A DNA stretch of 41,548 nt. Origin: Bacillota bacterium. Its GTDB lineage: Bacteria > Bacillota > Clostridia > Peptostreptococcales > Anaerovoracaceae. Below the pieces are notes generated by a model. That model had not been told where the DNA came from, did no database searches, and was given only the letters and a program-made list of their open reading frames with translations. The stretch covers positions 1-41,548 of the forward strand of contig JARBUO010000008.1 of NCBI GenBank assembly GCA_029239605.1, in the 5' to 3' direction. Of this stretch, positions 1-7,673 are shown piece by piece; within the stretch, counting starts at the first letter, position 1, and each line of letters begins with the position of its first letter. Made by a program: the position numbers and the translations under genes.

Positions 1-125
1 GTGAAAAGATTTGGTGTGGTAACTTAACCTTAACACAATTTGGAAGTTTTCCGCTTTTATTTATTTGAGGTGTAACACATGTATTGTAATCCTACAGAAC
101 AGATGAGCAGAGGGTGTCTTTTTAT
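1..125. other. Left edge, no gene recognised
   Basis: The window opens in AT-rich sequence. I see no credible reading frame with a ribosome binding site here. The first codons of frame 1 reach a stop by base 27, so the tail of an upstream gene is possible but cannot be supported. Confidence 0.4.
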
Positions 126-155
126 TTGACAAAACCATTGAATGGATTATATAAT
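126..155 (+). promoter_or_regulatory. Sigma-A promoter of the histidine-rich CsoR gene
   Basis: TTGACA at 126-131 and TATAAT at 150-155 are both perfect consensus hexamers with an 18-base spacer. The predicted start near 162 leaves a leader of about 250 bases before the ATG at 410. I see no ATACCC/GGGTAT operator of the kind found at the second CsoR locus in this window. Confidence 0.7.
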
Positions 156-409
156 AATTACAGGGTATGCTGTCATGAAGGCAGCGCTTATTGGATCAAG
201 AAATCAGATGCCAATAATTCGAGGTTATATTGAAATGTATCTCAAATTTACATAAAATATCGAAAACCGAAACATTGTCGGTCGAATTGATGCTGCAATT
301 ATCATAAAGTAACCAGTTATACAGTACCATGAAGGTGCGTGGCTTTCCAGAAGCAGAGGCCATGATATTCAATGGTATTTTTTTATTTATTAAGATGAGG
401 AGGATATCA

Positions 410-805
410 ATGGTTGAAAGTAGGATACAAGACCATCTTAAAGCCCATTTACATAACCATAACCATGCCCATGAGCATGAAAATGGCCACGACCACACCC
501 ATGAGAATGACCACACCAATACCCCGAAACATACGCATACACATACCCATCATAACACCAAAGCGGTTTTGAACCGTCTGTCCAGAGCAATCGGTCACAT
601 GGAAGCGGTAAAACGTATGGTGGAGGACGGGAAGGATTGCAGTGAAGTACTGATCCAGCTTTCTGCTGTAATCGCAGCACTTAACAGCACCGGAAAGGTG
701 ATTCTCTCAGATCATATCTCCCATTGTATTGTTGATGCGGTGGAAACCGGTGATAAAAAAGCAATCGAGAATTTGAATATAGCAATTTCACGGTTTATAA
801 AATAA
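410..805 (+). CDS. CsoR/FrmR-family metal-sensing repressor with a histidine-rich N-terminus
   Basis: The product is 131 residues. The start at 410 is chosen because GAGGAGG (397-403) lies 6 bases upstream; a longer in-frame start at 329 lacks such a site. Residues 1-48 contain 16 histidines in HxH-type runs. From about residue 50 the all-helical CsoR (DUF156) domain follows: Cys77 in KDCSEVLIQL, and His102 with Cys106 in DHISHC, which match the Cys/His/Cys metal ligands of copper-sensing CsoR. The family includes sensors of Cu(I), Ni(II), Co(II), formaldehyde and persulfide. The His-rich tail is an addition and suggests Ni, Co, Zn or Cu binding, but the metal is inferred. It lies upstream of an ABC importer that it may control. 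A second, tail-less CsoR is encoded at 33963. Confidence 0.85.
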   Translation: MVESRIQDHLKAHLHNHNHAHEHENGHDHTHENDHTNTPKHTHTHTHHNTKAVLNRLSRAIGHMEAVKRMVEDGKDCSEVLIQLSAVIAALNSTGKVILSDHISHCIVDAVETGDKKAIENLNIAISRFIK

Positions 806-820
806 CAATCAGAGAAGAAG

Positions 821-842
821 ACGGCAGATGCCGTTTTTTTTA
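821..842 (+). terminator. Rho-independent terminator after the His-rich CsoR gene
   Basis: ACGGC-AGAT-GCCGT forms a 5-bp stem with a four-base loop and is followed directly by a run of T. It lies 15 bases after the stop codon. Confidence 0.75.
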
Positions 843-1191
843 TCCATTAAGAGACTTTCGTACGAACAAATGCTTAATACCATAGATAGGGTAACCAACA
901 CCATATCCCCATCCGGGGCATAAGACGTAATCAAAATACGGTATGCTTTTTATATGGATACCCTTTAAAACCCAGATTTCTAACGTTTTCACTGCATTAA
1001 TAAATCTTCAATTTATATCCCCCATAGCGGCTTGCCGCGGTGTTACAACGTGCTGTATCATCAATAATTGGTATTGGACTGGACAGTATGGGGTGAGGTT
1101 GTCATGAATAAGGGAATGAGCCCTTCCGCATATTGAATCGGTGACAGTTGAATTTGAAATAAACATGAGCGTTTAGATTACATGAGGGTAA
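843..1191 (+). other. Intergenic leader region before the ABC importer, with possible folded RNA
   Basis: There is no gene in this stretch of about 350 bases. It holds degenerate versions of the CsoR-type box (ATACC-N7-GGGTA near 878-893 and CCCC-ATCC-GGGG near 905-920). It also holds a set of complementary segments: CCCCATA at 1020-1026 with TATGGGG at 1087-1093, enclosing the GCGG-CTTG-CCGC hairpin at 1027-1038. Further on is AAGGG-AATGAG-CCCTT near 1110-1125. I could not match it to a known riboswitch. Confidence 0.35.
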
Positions 1192-2277
1192 ATGATGAAT
1201 CACGTGAAACGATGGTATGAATCCATAGGAAAGATCCTTAATAAAACAGATCCCAATATGCCTGCAATCCTTATTTTATTCAGTATTGTCGCGTTGTTTT
1301 CCATTGTATTTGCCATTGGACTTGGCCCGGTCAGTGTTACGCCGTCCAATGTGATAAAGATCCTATTAAGCAGGATTCCTTTTCTCACAGATTACATAGC
1401 CATGACCTGGGAGCAGCTGGATGAGAATATCGTATGGGGGCTCAGGTTTCCCAGAGTATTGTTGGGGATGATGGTCGGCGCATCTTTGGCGATGACCGGT
1501 ACCGCTATGCAGGCGCTGGTAAGAAATCATCTGGCAGATCCTTTTATTCTGGGAGTTTCCTCGGGCGCAGCCGCGACCGCAACCCTTGGAATGCTCTTTG
1601 GAGTCTTCGCATTTTTAGGAACTTATGCATTATCCATCAGTGCCTTTTTGGGTGCAGCCATGACCATCATTTTGGTCTACAGCATCTCAAGAGTAAAAGG
1701 CAGGATCAATATTACGCAGCTGCTCTTATCAGGGGTGGCGATATCCATGATCATGGATGGGATCACAAAGATGATTACCCTGAGCGCACCCAATGCACTG
1801 GGGTTGCATAATGCAGCGTTTTGGATGTCGGGAAGTCTGGCAGGCGCAAAGTGGGCGTATTTGACGTTGCCTTTCGTAACAACCATCATCTGCATGGTAA
1901 TTCTTATGCTCAACTATAGGGCTTTGAATGCCCTGCTGCTGGGGGATGAAACAGCCGGAACCCTTGGAATTAACGTGCGTCGGATACAGAAGATGCTGGT
2001 ACTGGTCTCGTCTCTCCTGGCGGGCACAACCATTGCGGTCAGCGGTGCAATTGGCTTCGTAGGGCTAATGGTTCCTCATATTACGCGTCTTTTGGTGGGC
2101 GGGGATCATAAGCGGGTCTTTCCAGTCTGCGCGCTGCTTGGCGGTATCCTGGTGGTATGGGTTGATGTGGCTGCCAGGATGGTCATCGCACCGGCAGAAC
2201 TGCCCCTTGGGGTGTTGACCGCTGTGTTCGGAGGACCGTTTTTTATCTGGCTGCTGAAGAAAAACACAAAGGTATGA
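1192..2277 (+). CDS. FecCD/BtuC-type ABC transporter permease
   Basis: The 361-residue, very hydrophobic protein has the family's usual length and about ten membrane segments. Two hallmark regions are clear: RFPRVLLGMMVGASLAMTG followed by RNHLADPFILGVSSGA (about residues 83-125), and GFVGLMVPHITR near residue 285, next to the ATPase-coupling loop. This family forms the channel of importers for ferric siderophores, heme, cobalamin and, in some members, molybdate or tungstate. The next two genes supply the ATPase and the lipoprotein receptor, so the system is complete. The cargo cannot be told from sequence. GAGGG (1184-1188) is better spaced for the second ATG at 1195 than for 1192. Confidence 0.93.
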   Translation: MMNHVKRWYESIGKILNKTDPNMPAILILFSIVALFSIVFAIGLGPVSVTPSNVIKILLSRIPFLTDYIAMTWEQLDENIVWGLRFPRVLLGMMVGASLAMTGTAMQALVRNHLADPFILGVSSGAAATATLGMLFGVFAFLGTYALSISAFLGAAMTIILVYSISRVKGRINITQLLLSGVAISMIMDGITKMITLSAPNALGLHNAAFWMSGSLAGAKWAYLTLPFVTTIICMVILMLNYRALNALLLGDETAGTLGINVRRIQKMLVLVSSLLAGTTIAVSGAIGFVGLMVPHITRLLVGGDHKRVFPVCALLGGILVVWVDVAARMVIAPAELPLGVLTAVFGGPFFIWLLKKNTKV

Positions 2278-2284
2278 TGGGAGT

Positions 2285-3076
2285 ATGGAGATGAGACTGA
2301 AGGTTAGCGATTTAAGCTTTGCTTATTACGATAAAAACATTATTGAAGATATCTGCCTGAATGTCAGCCGGGGAGACTTTGTGGGGATTATTGGTCCCAA
2401 CGGAAGCGGAAAGTCCACGGTGCTGAAAAACCTGTATCGTGCCCTGAATCCCGATAGCGGAGCCGCAGAGCTGGATGGGGAAGATCTCTATCAGATGAGT
2501 TATAAGAAGTCAGCTGCGAAATTAGGTGTTGTAGGACAGGAGAATTTCGTCCCCTTTGATTTTAAAGTAGAAGAGATTGTGGCCATGGGCAGGAGCCCCC
2601 ATAAAAAGCTGTTTGACGGAGATTCTGCAAGGGACAAGGAAATCGTCATGCAGTCCCTCGCGCAGATTGGCATGCAGGATATGGCAAAGCGGAACTACCT
2701 GCATCTTTCGGGAGGAGAGAAGCAGAGGGTATTGCTGGCACGAGTGCTGGCGCAGCAGACGGACTTTCTGATTTTGGACGAACCGACCAATCACCTGGAT
2801 ATCTATTATCAGCTTCAGATATTTGATTTGGTAAAAAGTCTGGGCGTGACGGTACTTTCGGCCATTCACGATCTGAATATCGCCGCACTGTACTGCAATC
2901 GCCTCTACGTACTGAAGGAAGGGCGGATCAGCAGAACCGGAACCCCGGAAGAAATCCTGACACCGGAGATTATTTATGAGGTTTACGGTATCCGGGCTGA
3001 TGTCAGGCTTCATCCTGTCACCGGGAAAATCTCCATCACGTTCCTGCCGGGCAGCTTGAATCTGGCACAACAATAG
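2285..3076 (+). CDS. ABC transporter ATP-binding protein (FepC/BtuD type)
   Basis: The cytoplasmic ATPase energises the FecCD permease encoded 7 bases upstream. All motifs are present: Walker A GPNGSGKST at residues 37-45, signature LSGGEKQRV at 141-149, Walker B LILDEP at 162-167, and the switch histidine in AIHDLN near 195. The length of 263 residues is normal for the family. The ATG at 2291 fits the GGGAG at 2279-2283 better than the ATG at 2285, so the true product may be two residues shorter. Import of an iron, cobalamin or oxyanion complex is inferred from the partners. Confidence 0.94.
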   Translation: MEMRLKVSDLSFAYYDKNIIEDICLNVSRGDFVGIIGPNGSGKSTVLKNLYRALNPDSGAAELDGEDLYQMSYKKSAAKLGVVGQENFVPFDFKVEEIVAMGRSPHKKLFDGDSARDKEIVMQSLAQIGMQDMAKRNYLHLSGGEKQRVLLARVLAQQTDFLILDEPTNHLDIYYQLQIFDLVKSLGVTVLSAIHDLNIAALYCNRLYVLKEGRISRTGTPEEILTPEIIYEVYGIRADVRLHPVTGKISITFLPGSLNLAQQ

Positions 3077-3141
3077 CAGTCAAAGCTATAGCAATATAAA
3101 AATGATCATAAAAGAAGCGTTGAAAGAGAAGGAGAATTGAA

Positions 3142-4113
3142 ATGAAAAAGAAAGTTATCTTGATGCTGCTTGCTGCAGTTCTTGCGATGATGCCTGTGCT
3201 GACCGCCTGCGGCGGAAGCAGCCCCGCAGATACGGGAGATGGCGGTGAAGCTGCAAATGACTATGCGGCAGTGACTCTGGACAATTATGGAAGAGAAATT
3301 ACCATCGAAAAACTGCCCCAAAAGGTATTGACCCTTGGACCAAACTGCAGTGAATTATTTGTGGCACTGGGTCTGGGTGATAAGATCATCGGAAATACGC
3401 TGGACAATCACAGCAGAGGACCGCTGCCCGAATATGAGGAAGCGTATTCCAAGATTCCGGAGCTGAACTATACCTCGGCCACAAGAGAAGCTGTGGTGAG
3501 CAGCGGAGCCGATTTTATTTACGGCATCGACTGGGAATTCGGTGGTGAGGGTCTTGATGTGGATGAGCTGGCGCAATATGGCATGACAACCTATAAGAAC
3601 AGTGCAACGACGCTGGACCAGATTTATCAGGAAATAACAGACCTTGGGATGATCTTTCAGATTGAAGATCGGGCCAAGGCATTCGTTGATGACCAGAAGG
3701 CCAGAATTGATACGGTAGAAGATAAGGTCAAGGATCAGACCCCTGTCAAGGTACTGGTCTATGACAGCGGGGGAGAGGGAGTGTTCACCTGTACCGGCAC
3801 AAACTTTGAAACGCTGCTCATTGAAAAAGCAGGTGGAAAGAATGTCTTTGATGATATTACCGAGAAGCAGTGGACTACTGTGAGCTACGAGGAAGTTCTC
3901 AAGCGTAATCCCGATATTATCTTAATTCATGACTATGATTCTCCGTCCCTTGGGGAGAAAATTGACGCCATCAAAAGCGATCCGGCACTTGCGCAGCTCG
4001 ACTGCGTAAAAAAGGAGCGGTTTGCTGTAATCACGCTGGAAAGTGTTCTGCCCGGGGACAGAATGGCTTATACCGTTGAATCCCTTGCAAAGGCATTTTA
4101 CCCGGATTTTTAA
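3142..4113 (+). CDS. Metal-complex ABC transporter substrate-binding lipoprotein
   Basis: This is the extracytoplasmic receptor of the importer (323 residues). The N-terminus is a lipoprotein signal peptide ending in lipobox LTAC with Cys23 as the lipidated residue, followed by a Gly/Ser/Ala linker. The body has the helical-backbone metal receptor fold signature: GREITIEKLPQKVLTLGPNCSE near the start, LGLGDKIIG, and a C-terminal VSYEEVLKRNPDIILI. Members bind siderophores, heme, cobalamin or oxyanions. AAGGAG at 3129-3134 supports the start. Its stop codon overlaps the stop of the convergent DUF421 gene by four bases, with no terminator hairpin between them. Confidence 0.9.
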   Translation: MKKKVILMLLAAVLAMMPVLTACGGSSPADTGDGGEAANDYAAVTLDNYGREITIEKLPQKVLTLGPNCSELFVALGLGDKIIGNTLDNHSRGPLPEYEEAYSKIPELNYTSATREAVVSSGADFIYGIDWEFGGEGLDVDELAQYGMTTYKNSATTLDQIYQEITDLGMIFQIEDRAKAFVDDQKARIDTVEDKVKDQTPVKVLVYDSGGEGVFTCTGTNFETLLIEKAGGKNVFDDITEKQWTTVSYEEVLKRNPDIILIHDYDSPSLGEKIDAIKSDPALAQLDCVKKERFAVITLESVLPGDRMAYTVESLAKAFYPDF

Positions 4114-4823
4114 AGATCAAATTTGTCATTAAAATTATCAGTCTCTGCCATTTTCGATACAAACAATTTCCCTTCTGGAGTACAGTCTGCAAAAAAGATA
4201 TCGCTGAAATTATGAACATCAAATTGTGCCAGCTGCTTTGTAAGCCAAGCTTTATCATGTTTCAGCTGTTTGAGATTGCTCTCCTGAAGCTTGCCGTCGA
4301 TGATAAGGGGCACAGCCAGATTCTTCTGTTCCGTTTTCAGCTTCATGTCTGATGGCGTTACCGGCAGGAATTCTGGCTTTTTTAATACGCTGAGATTGCC
4401 GCTGCCCTCAACGATGGCGAATTCAACCTCATTCAAATCAAAGATATCCTTTTCCCTGAGAGCCATCATAATGTTCTCCACCGGATATTTGAGCCGCTTC
4501 ATGTTGGATTTGATGAACTGACCATTCTGAATTACAACGGTTGGGCCGAAGGTGATCTTACGGGCTATTTTTTTATGATATAAAAGAATACAGCTCACAA
4601 GGTATTGTAGCGCAACGATAAGGACCACTGCGTATAAAGTGGGGAGATGGGGAACATCCGGTTCGGCAATGTCTGCGCCTATAACACTTCCGATGACGAT
4701 GATAGAAAGGAAATCATAGACCGGAAGTTCGCTGATTTTACGTCTTCCTGTTTTTAGGATCAGAAAAAGGAACAATGCCATAACAGTAACAATACGGATT
4801 GTAATAATGAGATAAGTCGTCAT
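4110..4823 (-). CDS. DUF421 (YetF-like) membrane protein
   Basis: The 237-residue protein has three hydrophobic helices in its first 85 residues (MTTYLIITIRIV, SIIVIGSVIGADIA, YAVVLIVALQYLVSC). A soluble C-terminal domain with PTVVIQNGQF and MALREKDIFDLNEVEFAIVE follows; both are typical of the DUF421/YetF family in Firmicutes. The family is linked to spore and envelope functions, but the biochemical role is unknown. GAAAGAAGG precedes the ATG on the minus strand. It is transcribed toward the importer operon and shares four bases with the end of the binding-protein gene. Confidence 0.85.
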   Translation of the reverse strand: MTTYLIITIRIVTVMALFLFLILKTGRRKISELPVYDFLSIIVIGSVIGADIAEPDVPHLPTLYAVVLIVALQYLVSCILLYHKKIARKITFGPTVVIQNGQFIKSNMKRLKYPVENIMMALREKDIFDLNEVEFAIVEGSGNLSVLKKPEFLPVTPSDMKLKTEQKNLAVPLIIDGKLQESNLKQLKHDKAWLTKQLAQFDVHNFSDIFFADCTPEGKLFVSKMAETDNFNDKFDL

Positions 4824-4993
4824 ATTATTTTACCTTCTTTCAGAGGAACTTCATCAAAACTGTAAAAAGTCTGTTACAGTAATTATTGACAAGACTTAAG
4901 ATTCTAAAAGCGTACGTTTTATTGGTCTGTCAGCAGAGCACTTATTAGCACAGAAGCGCCAACGTACTTTTTTCAGTAAAATAATGAGATTTG

Positions 4994-5002
4994 TGCTATA
5001 AT
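4994..5002 (+). promoter_or_regulatory. Extended -10 promoter for the flavoprotein gene
   Basis: TGC-TATAAT (4994-5002) is an extended -10 element; no good -35 is present at the correct distance. Immediately downstream, CTCCAAC at 5005-5011 and GTTGGAG at 5033-5039 are perfectly complementary and could act as an operator or a leader hairpin. A CGTACG-centred palindrome lies further upstream at 4906-4920. Confidence 0.45.
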
Positions 5003-5090
5003 AACTCCAACGATTGACGTAAGCATCGCCAAGTTGGAGGGAGTTCTGCCTCGGCGGATTGTGTTCGGAAAAATAAACAGGGGGAGTCTT

Positions 5091-6569
5091 ATGACAAAGT
5101 CTATTATCATCATCGGAGCGGGGATGGGCGGCTTAACCGCTGGCATATATGGACAGAAAAGCGGATTTGATACGAAAATCTATGAGATGAACCATCGGCC
5201 AGGGGGTCAGTGCACATCCTGGAAGCGCGGAGAATATACCTTTGATGCCTGCATTCACCATTTAATGGGCTGCGCTCCAAATTCAAAGCTGAACGCCTTT
5301 TGGAGAGAGATCGGTGCCATGTCGGCTGAATTTGTTAAGACAAAAGAGTGTGTCAGCGTAGCGGCTTCTGACGGCAGCTTATTTTATGACTATTATGATC
5401 CGGATGAACTGGAGAAACATCTTCTGCAGTTGTCTCCCCAGGATAAGGATGTCATCGGTGAATATGTTCAAGGGATTCGTAAAGCTTCTTCCTTTGACCT
5501 TACAGGGAACATGATTATGGGAGATTTTCTACGGATCTTGTTTCATATGCCCGCTGTAATCGGTAATATGAAATGGTTCAAGGTCAGTATGGCAGAGTTT
5601 GCAGAGCGTTTTAAAGATCCGTTCTTAAAAAAAGCCTTTCCCCTACTGGTCTATTCCAACCCTGAAGTGCCGGTGTTTTTACATCTGATGCGTCATGCCT
5701 CTGGATTGAACGGTGATATTGCATGGCCAATTGGTGCCAGCTCTGCTTTTGCAGATGGAATCGTGAAACGATACCAGGAGCTGGGGGGAAGGATTTTTCT
5801 GCGCAGTAAAGTTGACAAAATCATTACAGACAATGGCCGTGCAGTAGGAATCAGACTGGAAGACGGAAGGGAAGAATTTGCTGATATCATAATTTCCAAT
5901 GCAGATGGCAGGAAAACGCTTCTGAATCTTCTTGGCGGTAATTTTATGGATGACACGCTGCGTTCGTATTGTGCCGAACCAGATGATCTGTCAGAGTTCG
6001 CTGTCACGGTGTATCTTGGTGTGAATCGGGATCTTACGAAAGAGCCCTCCAGCATGATTCTGCTGCTGGATGAACCTGTCACATTGGGGGATCAAAAGTT
6101 TACCTCTTTGGAAATGCAAACGTATGGATATGATCCAACAATGGCACCCCGGGGAAAGGGAGTGATCAAGGTTGAGTTCCGCTCAACCTATTCCTTCTGG
6201 AAAAACCTTTCTGCTGACAGATCCCAGTACAATGAGGAGAAGAAGAAAACCGCAGAGAAAGTAATACAACTGCTTGAGAATCGATTCCCGGGCATTGCAG
6301 ATCAGGTGGAGGCCGTGGACGTATCCACACTGCTGACATGGGAGCGATTTATGGGAGGTACCCATGGATTTGCCAACGGACCCAACAAGGAACCGGACTT
6401 TATCAGCAGTATGCTGAGCCCCAGGGGAATGACAGTTCCTGGTCTTGAAAATTTCTATTTTACCGGTATCTGGACCACAGGAGCAGGCGCCTTGTTTATT
6501 AATGCGTTGTCTGGAAAAAAGGCGATTCAAAAAATCTGCAAAAGGAACGGTATGAAATTTCAATCGTAA
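5091..6569 (+). CDS. Phytoene-dehydrogenase-like NAD(P)/FAD-dependent oxidoreductase
   Basis: The product is 492 residues counted from the ATG at 5091, preceded by AGGGGGAG; the upstream in-frame codons lack a ribosome binding site. The N-terminus is a Rossmann FAD-binding motif, IIIIGAGMGGLTAG, with the paired acidic residue in KIYE and the GGQCTSW loop. The C-terminus has the second FAD motif in FYFTGIWTTGAGALFINALSG. This architecture belongs to the CrtI/phytoene desaturase superfamily, which includes carotenoid desaturases and retinol saturases. There are no carotenoid genes nearby, so the substrate is unknown. The gene is monocistronic, with a hairpin 25 bases after its stop. Confidence 0.85.
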   Translation: MTKSIIIIGAGMGGLTAGIYGQKSGFDTKIYEMNHRPGGQCTSWKRGEYTFDACIHHLMGCAPNSKLNAFWREIGAMSAEFVKTKECVSVAASDGSLFYDYYDPDELEKHLLQLSPQDKDVIGEYVQGIRKASSFDLTGNMIMGDFLRILFHMPAVIGNMKWFKVSMAEFAERFKDPFLKKAFPLLVYSNPEVPVFLHLMRHASGLNGDIAWPIGASSAFADGIVKRYQELGGRIFLRSKVDKIITDNGRAVGIRLEDGREEFADIIISNADGRKTLLNLLGGNFMDDTLRSYCAEPDDLSEFAVTVYLGVNRDLTKEPSSMILLLDEPVTLGDQKFTSLEMQTYGYDPTMAPRGKGVIKVEFRSTYSFWKNLSADRSQYNEEKKKTAEKVIQLLENRFPGIADQVEAVDVSTLLTWERFMGGTHGFANGPNKEPDFISSMLSPRGMTVPGLENFYFTGIWTTGAGALFINALSGKKAIQKICKRNGMKFQS

Positions 6570-6593
6570 GCAGGAAAGTAATAAAGAAATTCA

Positions 6594-6612
6594 GGTGATC
6601 ATATCGATCACC
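6594..6612 (+). terminator. Hairpin after the flavoprotein gene
   Basis: GGTGATC-ATATC-GATCACC is a perfect 7-bp inverted repeat. It has no T-tract afterwards, so it may be a weak terminator, an mRNA 3' stabiliser or an operator. Confidence 0.4.
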
Positions 6613-6742
6613 GAACTGTCTATTCTGATCTAAAATTTAGAGAATAGGGCGAAATAAGTCGAAAAAAATAGATGAGATTGAGCGGATCAAATAAAAAATT
6701 TCGAAATATTTTAAATAATACTAAAATATTTTCGAAAAAGTA

Positions 6743-6771
6743 TTGCTTTATTAATTTCTATGTATTATATT
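6743..6771 (+). promoter_or_regulatory. Candidate promoter for the zinc-ribbon/infC region
   Basis: TTGCTT (6743-6748) and TATATT (6766-6771) are separated by 17 bases in very AT-rich sequence. Transcription would begin near 6778, giving a leader of about 115 bases before the zinc-ribbon gene. Confidence 0.4.
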
Positions 6772-6892
6772 GGTAATGATGATAAAAATATTATCTGATA
6801 TGGGTTAAAGATTCTGACAGTTCTTCTTTGAATTATTTCGAGAACAATGTCTGTGATTGTGAGATCCAAATAAATCAAAGGAGGTCAAGAGA

Positions 6893-7069
6893 ATGGCTGA
6901 TAAGAAAATTATATGCAAAGACTGCGGAACTGAGTTCGTTTTCACTGAAAATGAGCAGGCATTTTACAAGGAAAAAGGGTTTGATAACGAACCTCAGAGA
7001 TGCCAGCCCTGCAGAGCAGCAAAGAAACAGCAGATGAGAAATAATAGAAACAATGGAAACAGATATTAA
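6893..7069 (+). CDS. Small zinc-ribbon protein (58 residues)
   Basis: The coding sequence starts at 6893 behind a strong AAGGAGGT. It encodes a basic 58-residue protein with two cysteine pairs, CKDC (residues 8-11) and CQPC (37-40), spaced as in the 'probable zinc-ribbon domain' family of small Firmicutes proteins. The C-terminus is rich in Lys, Arg and Asn (AAKKQQMRNNRNNGNRY), which suggests RNA or ribosome binding. It lies 82 bases upstream of an initiation factor 3 gene. The function of the family is not known to me. Confidence 0.85.
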   Translation: MADKKIICKDCGTEFVFTENEQAFYKEKGFDNEPQRCQPCRAAKKQQMRNNRNNGNRY

Positions 7070-7093
7070 TAGAAACTGTTGATAACTAGCATT

Positions 7094-7125
7094 AAAGTGG
7101 ATTGTTTAATCCACTTTTCTATTTT
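7094..7125 (+). terminator. Terminator/attenuator between the zinc-ribbon gene and infC
   Basis: AAAGTGGATT-GTTT-AATCCACTTT is a perfect 10-bp stem with a four-base loop (7094-7117), followed by TCTATTTTT. It lies 14 bases before the infC ribosome binding site, so it can end the upstream transcript or attenuate read-through into infC. Confidence 0.8.
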
Positions 7126-7151
7126 TCCGGAACGTTTTGGAGGTGTTCAAT

Positions 7152-7673
7152 ATTAGAAATAAAAAAGATGAATTACAGATTAATAATGAAATTACAGACA
7201 AAGAGGTTAGATTAATCGATGCAGACGGCACGATGCTCGGCGTTGTACCCATCGCAGAAGCAATAAAATTAGCTGGCGAGAAAGATCTGGACTTGGTGAA
7301 AATATCGCCCAATGCAGTACCACCGGTATGTAAAATAGCTGATTACAATAAGACAATGTATGAAAAGGCAAAACGGGATAAGGAAGCTAAAAAAATCCAA
7401 AAGACCGTTGAAATCAAAGAAATCAGACTATCCGTAAATATTGAGGAACATGATCTGGAAGTAAAGGTCAAGAATGCACACAAATTTCTCTCGGAAGGAA
7501 ATAAAGTGAAGGCTAGCCTTAGATTCAGAGGTCGTCAGCAAAAATATACAAGTGATGGCAACGATGTGATGTCCAGATTTGCAGAAGCACTTAGTGAGAT
7601 CGGAACTGTTGAGAAGGCTCCGCTTCAAGAGGGCCGAACCATGATTATGATCATCGGTCCTAAAAAACTATGA
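7152..7673 (+). CDS. infC: Translation initiation factor IF-3, AUU start codon
   Basis: IF-3 binds the 30S subunit, prevents 50S joining and proofreads the start codon. The N-domain (LQINNEITDKEVRLIDADGTMLGVV) and C-domain (VEIKEIRLSVNIEEHDLEVKVKNAHKFL, then KVKASLRFRGR) are both present in 173 residues, the usual length. The ribosome binding site GGAGGTG (7139-7145) is 6 bases before ATT at 7152, and no ATG, GTG or TTG is correctly placed. AUU is the known autoregulated start of infC genes. The segment after FRGR (QQKYTSDGN) departs from the usual conserved stretch. The normal partners rpmI and rplT are absent downstream, so this may be a second IF-3 copy. Confidence 0.92.
   Translation: MRNKKDELQINNEITDKEVRLIDADGTMLGVVPIAEAIKLAGEKDLDLVKISPNAVPPVCKIADYNKTMYEKAKRDKEAKKIQKTVEIKEIRLSVNIEEHDLEVKVKNAHKFLSEGNKVKASLRFRGRQQKYTSDGNDVMSRFAEALSEIGTVEKAPLQEGRTMIMIIGPKKL

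Noticed and set aside
1087-1170. Cobalamin riboswitch before the ABC importer
   Set aside because: GGGAA and GGTG-like pieces occur, but the conserved order of the B12 box and the GCCACTG core is absent.
2522-3073. Long minus-strand frame opposite the ABC ATPase gene
   Set aside because: It is antisense to a gene with all ATPase motifs and its composition is that of a shadow frame.
4906-4920. CGTACG-centred palindrome as a defined operator
   Set aside because: Arms match only with a G-T pair, and its place relative to a promoter is unclear.
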